Notes: a model not told the origin generated them from the sequence alone. A stretch of DNA of 42,362 bases from Bacillota bacterium (GCA_023415145.1 JAEZLW010000032.1:1-42362); one strand, 5' to 3'. Positions 27,575 to 36,422 are shown, counted from the stretch's first letter. Numbers and translations: made by a program.

Positions 27575-29305
27575 TTAATTCGCGTGTATGAGTTTTACCT
27601 TGTATTCGATTTCCAAACCTTGAGAAGAAGGGGTAAAGGTCTGATCAGCGGCAACCTTTTGTCCATCCTGCACCGAAAGTTTAAAGGAGTACATGCCGTC
27701 CTTGTTCCTGTCCGCAAAGCCTTTCTCACTTGCCATTTGTACCACCGGCTTCGCTCTTGAAGTGGAAGGTACATCCGGCATGGTGACGGTGATCGTTTCA
27801 CTTTCAGCACCAAAACGATCCACATAAATCGTGAAAGTGTCATACATGCAGGGAAGGAACCCTTCCATGCCAACGAGAATATCAAAAGAAGCACCCAGCT
27901 GATCCAATGCAACTTTCATGTCTGTCCCTTCCATCGGAGGCATCTCAAAGGATTTATAAGTGCTCTTTCCATTGGCACCGACCATTCCCGTCTTTGATAC
28001 ATTCAATGCCATGACCTCTGCTTTTGATTCCACCACGTAAGTCGTAGTAGATGGGGCGTTTCCTATCTTCACTGTGTTGGTGGTTTCCAGTTGGAATGTC
28101 AGCGCTTCTCGCAGTTTATCCATGAAGCTGGCGGCTTGCGGTGAGCCCAGTACCGCCGCGCTGCGGGCTATCTTTAAGATCGGATGGATGTTCTTGTACT
28201 CATGGTTCTTGACCAGACCGTCGAGGTATTTCTGCGCGATGCTCTGCGCCCATTCCGCCAGCACGGGCAGGAACGATTGCCCCTCTGCCAAGGGTTCGCC
28301 CAAAAGCGCAGACTGCCTCTCCGCACTCAGCACCGCCACGGCGACCGCTAGGAACATGTCCTCCTGACCCTTGTATTGCCGGATCAGCATGTTTCCTTTC
28401 TTAATAAGCCTGTTCACAAGCCGCAGCTCCAGCGTGAAATCCGGAGATGTGCCGGTGCTTGCCTCAACTATCGTTCTGGCGGCAAGGAGCGCATTTATAA
28501 GATCCACTTCGGGTTTTCCGAAGTCCTTGACGTATTTTGCAATCTTTCCGGAGTCTTGGTCCTCTGTGTCATGGTGGCACTTGATCGGGATGGCAGGCGG
28601 CACAGGGACCTCAATTGGCCGGTTCAGTATCTGCTTGGCCAGCGCGGACAGTTTCCTGATTGAGTCCTGGGCTGACTCGGCAAGCTCCGCAAGCACCGCT
28701 TTATCATCTGAGGCATAGGCCGTGCTGAAATGGAAAAGTCTAAGTTCAACAGCCTCTTGGCTTCTTTGTACAATAGATATTTCCAGCTCCTCGCCGGTAT
28801 CGTTTCCGGAAAAGAGAAGCCCCGCCTGTTCGATCCCGGCACCTCTGACTGACAGAGTGATCGGTATATTAAAGCGCAACCCATCGGGCTGCAGAATGAT
28901 TCCGCCTGAAATCTCACCCAGGCTGCTGCTGATATTCTTCATTGAAGTCATCGTGATCGTCTCGGGATGATCAAGAGCGTCCGCCGGCATTTTTAGCTCC
29001 CAAGTGAAACCGTTGCCATCCTCAAGGGCTATGCTTTGAGGTGTGCCGTCAGCAGGAAAAAACACCGATGCCTGCATCGATACGTTCTCCTCAAAGCTTA
29101 CGGCTCCTTCTATCAATGGCCTGAAGTCCGTATCATCACTTGGTTTATCCACAAAAACCACCGTATCTTCATTTATTGAACCAGCACCTGGCGACATATC
29201 TGATGTCATATTCGCAGATGCGCTTTTTATGAAGGATAGGTTTGTTGGTATGGTATAACAGATGAGCAGTGACACAATCAGTACAACAGTTGAACACTTC
29301 TTCAT
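27575..29305 (-). CDS. Secreted protein of unknown function
   Basis: The 576-residue protein starts with a signal peptide (residues about 1-32, ending near KSASA). Residues about 60-200 form a beta-rich domain with the ZU5-like pattern GGIILQPDGLRFNIPITLSV and a closing LRLFHFSTAYA. A helical region of about 200 residues follows and includes AVAVAVLSAERQSAL. The C-terminal part has beta-rich repeats (IKCHHDTEDQD lies between the two regions). I do not recognise the whole architecture. AGGAGG precedes the ATG. It lies between two tRNA-Lys 3' fragments and may be cargo of an older element. Confidence 0.7.
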   Translation of the reverse strand: MKKCSTVVLIVSLLICYTIPTNLSFIKSASANMTSDMSPGAGSINEDTVVFVDKPSDDTDFRPLIEGAVSFEENVSMQASVFFPADGTPQSIALEDGNGFTWELKMPADALDHPETITMTSMKNISSSLGEISGGIILQPDGLRFNIPITLSVRGAGIEQAGLLFSGNDTGEELEISIVQRSQEAVELRLFHFSTAYASDDKAVLAELAESAQDSIRKLSALAKQILNRPIEVPVPPAIPIKCHHDTEDQDSGKIAKYVKDFGKPEVDLINALLAARTIVEASTGTSPDFTLELRLVNRLIKKGNMLIRQYKGQEDMFLAVAVAVLSAERQSALLGEPLAEGQSFLPVLAEWAQSIAQKYLDGLVKNHEYKNIHPILKIARSAAVLGSPQAASFMDKLREALTFQLETTNTVKIGNAPSTTTYVVESKAEVMALNVSKTGMVGANGKSTYKSFEMPPMEGTDMKVALDQLGASFDILVGMEGFLPCMYDTFTIYVDRFGAESETITVTMPDVPSTSRAKPVVQMASEKGFADRNKDGMYSFKLSVQDGQKVAADQTFTPSSQGLEIEYKVKLIHAN

Positions 29306-29454
29306 TTAAACGTCCTCCTGTGGAAATCAAGTATCAGATCGAGTTATTATGATTCAAATCTTACCACACCCAGAAGAAATTGGAAAGCGAAACATAATAA
29401 CAATTGTCTATGAAAAAAAGGTTCACAGCCCAAAAATGATTGTTTTGTTTCATA

Positions 29455-29555
29455 AAAAAATTCCCCTTGAAAACCTAGTGTTTTCAAGGGTTTTAAGTGG
29501 TGACCCATCGGAGATTCGAACTCCGGACACCTTGATTAAAAGTCACCCAAATATT
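29455..29555 (-). repeat. tRNA-Lys(UUU) 3' fragment plus terminator: left attachment site of the prophage
   Basis: The minus strand carries the 3' half of a tRNA-Lys at 29498-29555: an anticodon loop CTTTTAA (anticodon TTT), an intact T-arm CGGAGTTCGAATCTCCG, the acceptor strand ATGGGTC and an ACCA end. The 5' half is missing. The natural terminator hairpin (CCCTTGAAAACAC arm) and T-tract follow at 29455-29492. This is the expected product of integration into a tRNA 3' end, with the complete tRNA left at the far end outside the window. Confidence 0.8.
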
Positions 29556-29671
29556 TCCAATCCAGCAAAGCCTTGATTTTACTGGATTTTCTATTTAGTT
29601 TCCATGATAATTGGTGTTTGAACATCTTGATTATACTTTTCAAGGAAGTATCTGTCAAGGCAAAAAAATAA

Positions 29672-29697
29672 AGGGGTTAGCAGTTACGCCAACCCCT
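29672..29697 (-). terminator. Terminator of the prophage late transcript
   Basis: A hairpin with AGGGGTT and AACCCCT outer arms, followed by TTTATTTTTTT on the minus strand, lies just after the holin stop. It marks the end of the late operon close to the attachment site. Confidence 0.85.
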
Positions 29698-29703
29698 AAT
29701 ATT

Positions 29704-29925
29704 TCACCCTTTCAGGCTATCAATTTCCCCTGCAAGTCTTTCCAAAGCAGCAGAAATAGCTTCAAGTCTACTGCCGTAGGTTTCCAACATGCCCATGAGT
29801 TTATCTTCACGCTGTTTATTTTCGTCCTGGATACGGTTCGTGAATTTCCACATATAGAATCCCTAACCTACCACGCAAGCGATAGGAAAACCCTACGTTT
29901 GAACAATCTGAATAAATCCTTCCAT
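29704..29925 (-). CDS. Holin-like BhlA/UviB-type small membrane protein, recoded (2 in-frame TAG)
   Basis: If TAG is read through, the frame gives 73 residues. One N-terminal hydrophobic segment (GFPIACVVG) is followed by WKFTNRIQDENKQREDK and an amphipathic coiled coil. This matches the layout of BhlA/UviB holin-like proteins, which permeabilise the membrane so that endolysin can act. TAG codons lie at residues 11 (29893-29895) and 21 (29863-29865). The first falls in a T-x-G context where I recall this family often having TQG. The ATG has a GGAG box 9 bases upstream, and the stop is TGA. It directly follows the endolysin gene and ends at a terminator. In the standard code only 10 residues would be made. 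Confidence 0.75.
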
Positions 29926-29930
29926 CTGTA

Positions 29931-30617
29931 TCAACTCCATTTAACAAATTCAGTCATCATGTAACCAACCTTTCCTTCAGCCTTCACTTTGCACCATTCA
30001 GCACCTTTATCAAGCACATCTATTCGTGTGCCTACATCAAGCTTATAACGCCATACAGCCCTGCTAGAAGGCTTTGCACGTAGCTTTACAGGTAAGCCGT
30101 TAGCCGCATAAACAGAAGCTTCTAGGACGGTTTCTGTGTCATTTATAGGCATTGTAGTTATGCTATCATAATCTACTTCATCCAGCATGCCACACCATTT
30201 CCATGTACCTATAGCTTTGTCTTCTTTGGCAACAGGTGGAGTAGCATGAATAATCCGCAATGGATTAACACTTACCACCTACCCTATATGGTAATAATCA
30301 TTAGGCAAGGCTGCATCATAGTAAGCACCACCTTGCTTATACTGTGCGGATAGCTTTGCTAAGTCTGTACGGCTTTTGAATACTGCCATACCAGGCTTTA
30401 AATCTGCAATGCTGGTTATCTGCTTTACATCATGGCAATGCTTTCGGATAATCCTATTGCTTCCATGATAGATGTATTTCCCTGCCTTGCGGAAAGCACG
30501 TACAAAAGCACCGCTACAATCAATACCCTTTACACTATTGCTACCAGGGGAGACATAAGGCCAGCCCTAAATCTCTTGAAAGCTGGCTGTTATGTCCTGC
30601 ACCTTAATCTTCGTCAT
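29931..30617 (-). CDS. Endolysin: NlpC/P60-type peptidase with C-terminal SH3 domain, recoded (2 in-frame TAG)
   Basis: With TAG as an amino acid the frame gives 228 residues. The peptidase has the catalytic Cys in VKGIDCSGAFVRAF and the catalytic His in NDYYHIG, followed directly by the second TAG (codon 113, 30279-30281) and VVSVNPLRIIHAT. The first TAG is codon 17 (30567-30569), in FQEI-TAG-GWPYV. A bacterial SH3 domain (residues about 165-228, VKLRAKPSSRAVWRY to VGYMMTEFVKWS) would bind the wall. The enzyme cleaves peptidoglycan stem peptides during lysis. In the standard code the catalytic Cys and His would fall in different fragments, so recoding is needed for activity. The stop is TGA. 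Confidence 0.85.
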
Positions 30618-30738
30618 TTCCTTCACCGCCCACGATTTCCTATGCTTCCTCTTGTGTTATGTATCGCGGAACATATGAAAACACTTTATCTGTATTTATC
30701 CTGCCCATGCGGTACATGTTTCTGATAAACTCAAACAT
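30604..30738 (-). CDS. XkdX-like small phage protein, recoded (1 in-frame TAG)
   Basis: The 44-residue protein reads MFEFIRNMYRMGRINTDKVF, then YVPRYITQEEA-TAG-EIVGG. The order (one hydrophobic turn, GRI, then ITxEEAxEI) matches XkdX family proteins found between tail fibre and lysis genes. TAG is codon 33 (30640-30642). The start ATG overlaps the TGA of the preceding gene, and the stop is TAA. Confidence 0.7.
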
Positions 30739-31019
30739 CACAATACCCCCATGTCCATCATCATTAGTAATGCTGCTTCTGCTGCTGCAAGTCTTTGTTC
30801 CAATGTTGGAGTATTCAATGATGCGTTTTCTTCTGCAATGACTGTATCTTTTTTAGCTTCATCAAATACCCATATGTCATCATCACGTTTATAACAAAAA
30901 CTCCATGTTTCATCAAAGTCATCTGGTATAGGTAAATCAATGCTACCTACTCCACCAACCCCAAATGGCATACTTGCCCATCCTTTGATATATCCATTCA
31001 CATCCAATACAAATTGCAT
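30738..31019 (-). CDS. Small phage tail-associated protein, unknown function
   Basis: The 93-residue protein starts MQFVLDVNGYIKGWASMPFG and contains DLPIPDDFDETWSFCYKRDD. It ends with a short coiled coil (TLEQRLAAAEAALLMM). Proteins of this size and pattern often follow tail fibre genes in phages of Bacillota, where they may be fibre accessory proteins or chaperones. No TAG occurs in frame. AGGAGG precedes the ATG, and the TGA stop overlaps the next start. Confidence 0.65.
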   Translation of the reverse strand: MQFVLDVNGYIKGWASMPFGVGGVGSIDLPIPDDFDETWSFCYKRDDDIWVFDEAKKDTVIAEENASLNTPTLEQRLAAAEAALLMMMDMGVL

Positions 31020-31031
31020 AGTTTATCCTCC

Positions 31032-32135
31032 TTATGTGCCAATAGCAACCCATTTTAAGGTTGTTGTTCCAGTACCAGACGAACGATACAAATATACCGT
31101 ACAACTTGTTGTTCCAGGTGTTGCGGTTGACACATCAAACAATGCTGGTGCAGTTGTAATTGGACACAAGGATATTACAGGCGAACTTGTAAATCCTGCC
31201 GCTGAATATGATATGGATTCACTCACAGTAGTGCCACCACTACTTATAGTTAAGCTGATAGTTCCTGTGGCAATCTTTAAATTACCAGTATGCCACAATG
31301 TTCTCCATGCACTCCATCCTTCGGTTTCTCTACCGCCTCTCCAAGCAGCATCATTACCATGGCTACCTAGTAATAGCTGTGCAACACGGGCATTGTTGTC
31401 CTTCATGGTGAAGCACGTTGCATAAGGTGCTGGAGAATAAGAGGATACGTTAGTAAAAGTCAATCCTTCGGGCTGGTTTACTGGTGTATCATCTATTCCT
31501 ACACTTGTCCTTGGTATGACTCTTGGAAGGGTTAGTGCCCCTGTCATTGTGTCACCAGACTTATCAACATACTTACTAGCAAGCGATGTTCCGCCTTCTG
31601 AAATAGTGCCACTAACACTAAGTCCACCATTACCAATCTGTACAAGTCCATCATCATTATTCAGATATAGTGTTGAAGCAGTTGTGCCATTACTTTTTGC
31701 CATGATTTCGTTATTATCATATTCAAGATGTACACCTGCCGGATTTCCTGTAATCAAGGCTACGGCATTCGCTGATGCCGCCGCCGCATCTGATGTACAT
31801 GTAAAAATACCTCTGGAAGATTGTAATTTCCAATCAGGTGCTACTTCAAGAGTATTATCAAGAGTAGCAGCACCACCAAAACAAACACCTTTGCCTAATG
31901 CCTTTATATCCATGATGTATTTAGCGGTTGCCAATGTGTCATAGGCATAGATAGGCGTGCTGCTGGTGAAGTAATCATAGATGGTAAAGCGAATATCATA
32001 AGTTTTTGCAATGTCAAAACTTCCACCAATAACAACATAACTACCGCTTACAACAAGGTTTGTACTACCTTCTTCCCATATGCTTGTACCTGTTTCCCTA
32101 TAATGTACGGCTGTGCTTCTGGTGTTACTGCTGCA
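31032..32135 (-). pseudogene. Tail fibre/receptor-binding protein, 5' end lost at a deletion junction
   Basis: The open frame of about 368 codons has no proper start. It opens at about 32135 with SNTRSTAVHYRETGTSIWEE and continues through YDIRFTIYDYFTSSTPIY, then a fibre-like repetitive region (GGLSVSGTISEGGTSLASKY, DKSGDTMTGALTLPR), then a knob-like C-terminus with WRTLWHTGN. These are typical phage tail fibre motifs. The frame is different from that of the upstream tape-measure fragment, so the two were joined by a deletion. An internal ATG at 31934 exists but lacks a clear ribosome binding site. The stop is TAA. Confidence 0.75.
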
Positions 32136-32139
32136 TCAC

Positions 32140-32555
32140 CAATTTCTTCAAGTCCATCTACAACGGTATCTGCACCAGTAGTAGCCGCTTCTGTATCAGC
32201 CATAACACCATAGGCTTTTTCATATGCGGCTGTTGTCTTGTCTACTTCAGCAGTAGCCGCCGCAACAGATGCATTAGCACCCTGTAAAGCGGTATCCAAA
32301 GCTTCCTGTCCTCTTGCTAAATCGGCTGCTTCGTTGTTCAAAGCATTCCATTCAATTTTCAAAGCTTGTGCATCAGCAGAAGCCGTTTGCCAGAAGGCAC
32401 TTCTTTCCTGTAAAGACATAGCGTTAATCTGTTCAAGTGTTTTGCCTGTTTGTGTGGTAATATCTGCTTCAATTTCAGATAACCGTTGACGTTTTGCCGT
32501 TAATTCAGCCGCATTAGTAGCTGCTGCTACTTCTGCATCTGATACGGCCTGTATC
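32140..32555 (-). pseudogene. Internal fragment of a tape-measure-like protein
   Basis: About 138 codons of Ala/Glu-rich coiled coil (AEVAAATNAAELTAKRQRLS, then RGQEALDTALQGANASVAA) match the character of phage tape measure proteins. The fragment has no start of its own: it enters from the portal gene in another frame and ends where the fibre frame begins. Further codons in this frame up to the TAA at 32048 probably read the fibre gene out of frame. Identification rests on composition and position only. Confidence 0.55.
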
Positions 32556-33197
32556 ACCATTGTTTTGATAAACACATACAGGTACGTCTTGAAAATAGTG
32601 CTGTGTCTCAGATTCAAAGCTGATAGCATAGCCTTCTAGTATGTAACGTGTTATAGCCTGTTTAGAATATACTTCCACGTAGGTTTTAATGTTGCCTGTC
32701 ATTATATCTGTTTCATCATAATACCGAATTAAGTACAAAAGCCCATTCTCTAATGTGTTGTCATAAATAGGAATACAATACTTAGCATCCAATGCCTTGA
32801 AACGGATATCTGCATTATCATCATGATACAGCAATTCGTATGCACATCCATAAATTGAACAATCCATACTTAATTTGCTGTTCTCCTGTGCATCGTCATT
32901 GTATTCTAGTATTCCATTAAATGTCATTTGCATATCATCATCAGGAAAACTATATGTCACCGCTTCACCTGCAAAGAATGCAGCCATCGTATCAGTTATA
33001 AGCTTTGGATATCCAGAAACCAGTTTATTACATGGTTTGCTTGAATCCTGGACAGTACGGCTTAATATTGGATGTTTGCCTATATAGTAGTCATGCAGCT
33101 TATTAAGCCTTGCTTCTTCCGGCCTATGCAAATCAATGTATTTTCGCACCATATCAGCAGTCTAGCTAGTATCTGGTGATAGTCTAAATACTTCCAT
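32555..33197 (-). pseudogene. Portal protein, SPP1-type, C-terminal half deleted, recoded (1 in-frame TAG)
   Basis: The gene follows the terminases and starts MEVFRLSPDTS-TAG-TADMV after a GGGGGATAA box. It continues with LNKLHDYYIGKHPILSR, NKLVSGYPKLITDTMAAFFAG and YGCAYELLYHDDNAD, the typical N-terminal part of SPP1 Gp6-like portal proteins. TAG is codon 12 (33162-33164). After HYFQDVPVCVYQNN the sequence crosses into tape-measure-like DNA and the frame ends at 32514. About 215 of the usual roughly 450 residues remain, so no functional portal can form. Confidence 0.8.
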
Positions 33198-33308
33198 TTT
33201 ATCCCCCTTTTCTGTAATCGCCATTCTAAGCCATTTTCATTTCATCACTAAGGCAATTGCCCTACTTTCATTTCATCTGGCCTCTGGCTGTCAAATTCAT
33301 TATTGATA

Positions 33309-33355
33309 TACCATATGTTGTGGTTTATTTAGTGCTTAAACCACTATATATGGTA
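33309..33355. repeat. Nested inverted repeat between terminase and portal genes
   Basis: GTGGTTTA and TAAACCAC (33320-33327 and 33337-33344) form a hairpin flanked by an outer TACCATAT/ATGGTA pair. It lies in a 233-base gap without a gene. It could be a transcription attenuator or a processing site; no U-tract follows. The rest of the gap holds a short direct repeat (GATGAAATGAAA twice, minus strand). Confidence 0.45.
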
Positions 33356-33430
33356 TGGTTTTAATGTGTTTTTTATCCTGGCTTTTTACCATGTTTTTAA
33401 GAAGCGTCATAACGCTGTATTATGTCACCA

Positions 33431-34663
33431 TTACAACCCCAAAAGTTTCTTTGGCATTGTTGTTAAGCGTTGGTTATTATCCAATACTTGAAGGCTATAG
33501 CGTAAAGCATCTATAGCATGGTTATACTTGTCAATTGGAGTGTTGATGTATTCACCATCCTTTTTTGTCCATGCGTAATTTTGAAGTTCTGTTATTGTGT
33601 TTACGCAATCAGGATGAACAACCATCTTATACTGCTGTAGTAAGGCTATGCCAGCATTAACGCTTCCTTGTCCCTTGCTGGCTGGCTTAATCCTGGATAT
33701 GCCATGCTTTAATTTCTATTCATCTATACTTTTTGCTTCAGCACTATCCGCAATGATAATTTCCTTTTGTAAACCATGATATTTAATTGTGTTTGCAATT
33801 TCATCATTAAGCATTCCAGTCTTATAAACTTCAAGAAATATGTAAATCGTCTTAGTAGCTTCGTCTACTTTCACAACAATTAAAGCACTGGCATCATTTA
33901 CGTACCCAAAGTCCTAGCCCACGCATAACACACCAGGAACAGTATGCCAATCAAACGGCTGTATTTCCCAGCGTGTATAGATAAGCTTATCCAGGCTGCT
34001 AAATTCACCTTCAGCATAAATCTTATAGTATGTTGGATTTGTTTCACGCATGGCTTCCAGTGTCTTAACATACGCATCTGGTAAAAAGCTATTGTCTTTA
34101 TATGTGGTTTTTAACATAAATGTATCTGCTGATGTACCATTTTCAAAAAAGTGTTTGTAGCACCAGTTTGCTTTTGATACAGGATTAAAGGAAAGGAAGA
34201 ATTGCAGGTTATCAACCTTCGCACGTAAGCGTAAATCCTACTGTGCAAAATCTTCCTTAGTACCTTCTGTGGATTCTTCTAGCCAGATATCACCAATATT
34301 TACTATACTTTTTAGTTTCTCCACATTGTCCTAACCGTAATGCAGAATCTTTGAACCATTAGGAAGCGTTATTGTCAGCGTTGATAGGTTTACTACGCAA
34401 TAAGGTAGTATCTTCCACTTTGCCAGTGTATCTAGCATCTACTGAAAGCAGCTATCCCTTAATGTATTCGCTACTTTACGCACTACCAATACTTTTCTTT
34501 TGCTATTCAAAGCCTTTACCTAAAGCTTCTGTGCTATGAAAACTGACTTTCCAGAACCAGCACCGCCATAATAGACTTCATAGCGGCTTGTATACTGCAT
34601 CTAGTACGGCCTGTATGTTGCATTGATGACTTCCGGCTTTAGCTTTATGTTAATCTCTGGCAT
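33431..34663 (-). CDS. terL: Terminase large subunit, recoded (7 in-frame TAG)
   Basis: Read with TAG as an amino acid, one unbroken frame of 410 residues appears. It has all parts of a PBSX-type terminase: Walker A YYGGAGSGKSVFIAQKL, Walker B DIWLEESTEG, and the nuclease domain with G-TAG-DFGYVND, IIIADSAEAKSID and NHAIDALRYS. TAG codons are residues 21, 48, 75, 111, 142, 250 and 316 (34601-34603, 34520-34522, 34439-34441, 34331-34333, 34238-34240, 33914-33916, 33716-33718). No TAA or TGA interrupts the frame, and TAA ends it. Several TAGs lie next to the most conserved motifs. The start overlaps terS by 14 bases. The enzyme packages phage DNA with ATP and cuts it at the head. Confidence 0.9.
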
Positions 34664-34994
34664 CGTCATCAATCCCAACTGTGATATTCAATTCGCCTGA
34701 TGTTTCTATCTTTTGTCCTGCAAGCAAGATACTTCTTTCCAGAAGGGTTTTAGCAGCACCTAATTCAACTGATGGATTACCACATATGGTAAGCCTTTGT
34801 ACTGTTGTCTATGCATCAGGTATCATATCTGCCTACATCTGCCGTAAAGCGGTATCATAGGCTTGCTGAAATTCTGCATCTGCTTGCCAGTTACATAATG
34901 TGTTTGGGGTTATGCCTACTTCCTTGGCTACATCCCCTTTTGCCAAACCTTTCATCTATAAACCAATAGCCTGTATTTGCTTAGGTTTTAGCAT
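34650..34994 (-). CDS. terS: Terminase small subunit, recoded (3 in-frame TAG)
   Basis: The 114-residue frame has an N-terminal helix-turn-helix (GLAKGDVAKEVGITPNTLCNW, interrupted in sense here by no stop). Then come DAEFQQAYDTALRQM-TAG and a C-terminal helix-rich oligomerisation part with SVELGAAKTLLERS. This matches small terminases that recognise packaging DNA. TAG codons are residues 13, 54 and 62 (34956-34958, 34833-34835, 34809-34811). A GGGGGG-containing box precedes the ATG, and TAA is the stop. In the standard code only 12 residues would be made. Confidence 0.85.
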
Positions 34995-35022
34995 GCCATA
35001 ACCCCCCTTTTATCAAAATGAT

Positions 35023-35718
35023 TCACATAATAAGTCTATATTTCTCAAAAATACTATTGACTTCTTTTCCTAAATAATCGTGTAATAATGAAAGCATATA
35101 ATCGTCTGTATTAGAATGTTCTGTAATGTTATCAGGTACATTAATACCATATACATTTGCAAGATTCTTAAAGCTTTCAATATATTTATCATACGAAGGA
35201 GAAGTTCTTGCTGAATAAAAATGATATCTCGCCTCTGAAATAAATGAGAATACCTTATGGATTCTATTGCATGTTTCATCATTAAAAATCAAATGTGATA
35301 AATACTTAATGTTATTCTCCTTTATATATGTTTCACTACGCTTTGGGAAAAATGGATGCTTTGAAGCGTCAAACATAGGTTCTTCTTTTAATAAGTTATC
35401 TTTTAGCACATCATTTATAAAGTAATTATATACATCAAATGCCTTATCCATAACAGCAATCTTAGCTTCACGTTGCCGCATTTCTTCTTCACGCTTTTGC
35501 TGTTTCTTTGCAAATTTGTATGCATTAATGCTTATAATCAAAGCAACTACGCCTAATATAACTGAAGATAAAATACCCACTATTTCCCAAAGCCCAGGTT
35601 TATCTGCTGTATTCTCAACAATAGATACAAACACTGGCAAAGGTGTTGCTGTAGGTGTCGGCATAGGTGTTGCGGTTGGAATAAGTGTAGAAATTGTTGT
35701 TAGTAATGCGTATAACAT
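35023..35718 (-). CDS. Membrane-anchored coiled-coil protein, paralogue B
   Basis: The 231-residue protein has a short Thr/Pro-rich N-terminus (PTATPMPTPTATPLP), one membrane helix (IVGILSSVILGVVALIIS), then KFAKKQQKREEEMRQREAK and a helical cytoplasmic domain with FDVYNYFINDVL. It is clearly related to the gene directly upstream. The ATG at 35718 is preferred because AAGGCGGTAT lies just before it, as in the other membrane proteins of this prophage. I do not recognise the family. Its position between early functions and the terminases suits an accessory or immunity gene. Confidence 0.7.
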   Translation of the reverse strand: MLYALLTTISTLIPTATPMPTPTATPLPVFVSIVENTADKPGLWEIVGILSSVILGVVALIISINAYKFAKKQQKREEEMRQREAKIAVMDKAFDVYNYFINDVLKDNLLKEEPMFDASKHPFFPKRSETYIKENNIKYLSHLIFNDETCNRIHKVFSFISEARYHFYSARTSPSYDKYIESFKNLANVYGINVPDNITEHSNTDDYMLSLLHDYLGKEVNSIFEKYRLIM

Positions 35719-35741
35719 ATGATACCGCCTTCGAAATTTTA

Positions 35742-36422
35742 TCATAACTTCAATTCGTATTTTTTAAGAATGCCACCGATTTTTTTTGGCATGATTATTT
35801 TTAATAAAGCTATGGCAAATTTTAAGTTATTTCCTGCAACGAGTTGCATTGTACGAAATTGAGAATCATCGAGAGTAACGTCATAGATTTTTGCTTCTTC
35901 TTTTAGGTCATCTGTATCAAACTCCCCTGCACGAAAATACTTTTTAAGTCTTTCTAGTTCTTCGAAAATTTTCTGGTAGGTATCTTCTTCAAAAAGAAAC
36001 TTTATTCTGCTTTCTAAAGTATCTATTCTTGCTATATTTGTATCCATTTTATCTACAAAATAAAAACTGTAATCAACTAATTCATTTGTGAAAAAATTAT
36101 ATACATCAGCAACTTCGTCAAGTGCTTGCATCTTATGTTCAAAATTCCTCATCTCTTCTTCGCGTTTGATTTGTTGCTGTGCGATTTTATTAGCAGTATT
36201 GCTTGAACGCAAGGCTGCATAACCCAAAAATGCAGTTGCCAGAATCCCTACAATCTGGAGAACAATTCCCCAAACATCCGCACCATTAAACCCATAAGGC
36301 GTTGGTGTAGGTGCTAGAAATGGTGTTGCGGTTGGCATTATTGTAGCTGTCGGCATTTGTACAAGTGTAGCCATTGGAGTAACAGTAGCAGGAGATACAA
36401 CAGCAAGTAATGCGTATATCAT
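35742..36422 (-). CDS. Membrane-anchored coiled-coil protein, paralogue A
   Basis: The 226-residue protein shares its layout with the next gene: MIYALLAVV start, Pro/Thr-rich segment (MPTATIMPTATPFLAPTPTP), membrane helix (IVGILATAFLGYAAL), QQQIKREEEMR and DVYNFFTNEL. The downstream part is helical and charged. The pair probably arose by duplication and then diverged. The ATG at 36422 fits the start of its paralogue better than the TTG at 36479. The function is unknown; superinfection exclusion is only a guess. Confidence 0.7.
   Translation of the reverse strand: MIYALLAVVSPATVTPMATLVQMPTATIMPTATPFLAPTPTPYGFNGADVWGIVLQIVGILATAFLGYAALRSSNTANKIAQQQIKREEEMRNFEHKMQALDEVADVYNFFTNELVDYSFYFVDKMDTNIARIDTLESRIKFLFEEDTYQKIFEELERLKKYFRAGEFDTDDLKEEAKIYDVTLDDSQFRTMQLVAGNNLKFAIALLKIIMPKKIGGILKKYELKL

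Noticed and set aside
33431..34994. Interpretation of the terminase genes as ordinary pseudogenes
   Set aside because: All ten internal stops are TAG, the frame is otherwise unbroken, and motifs on both sides of each TAG are intact; a matching tRNA is present.
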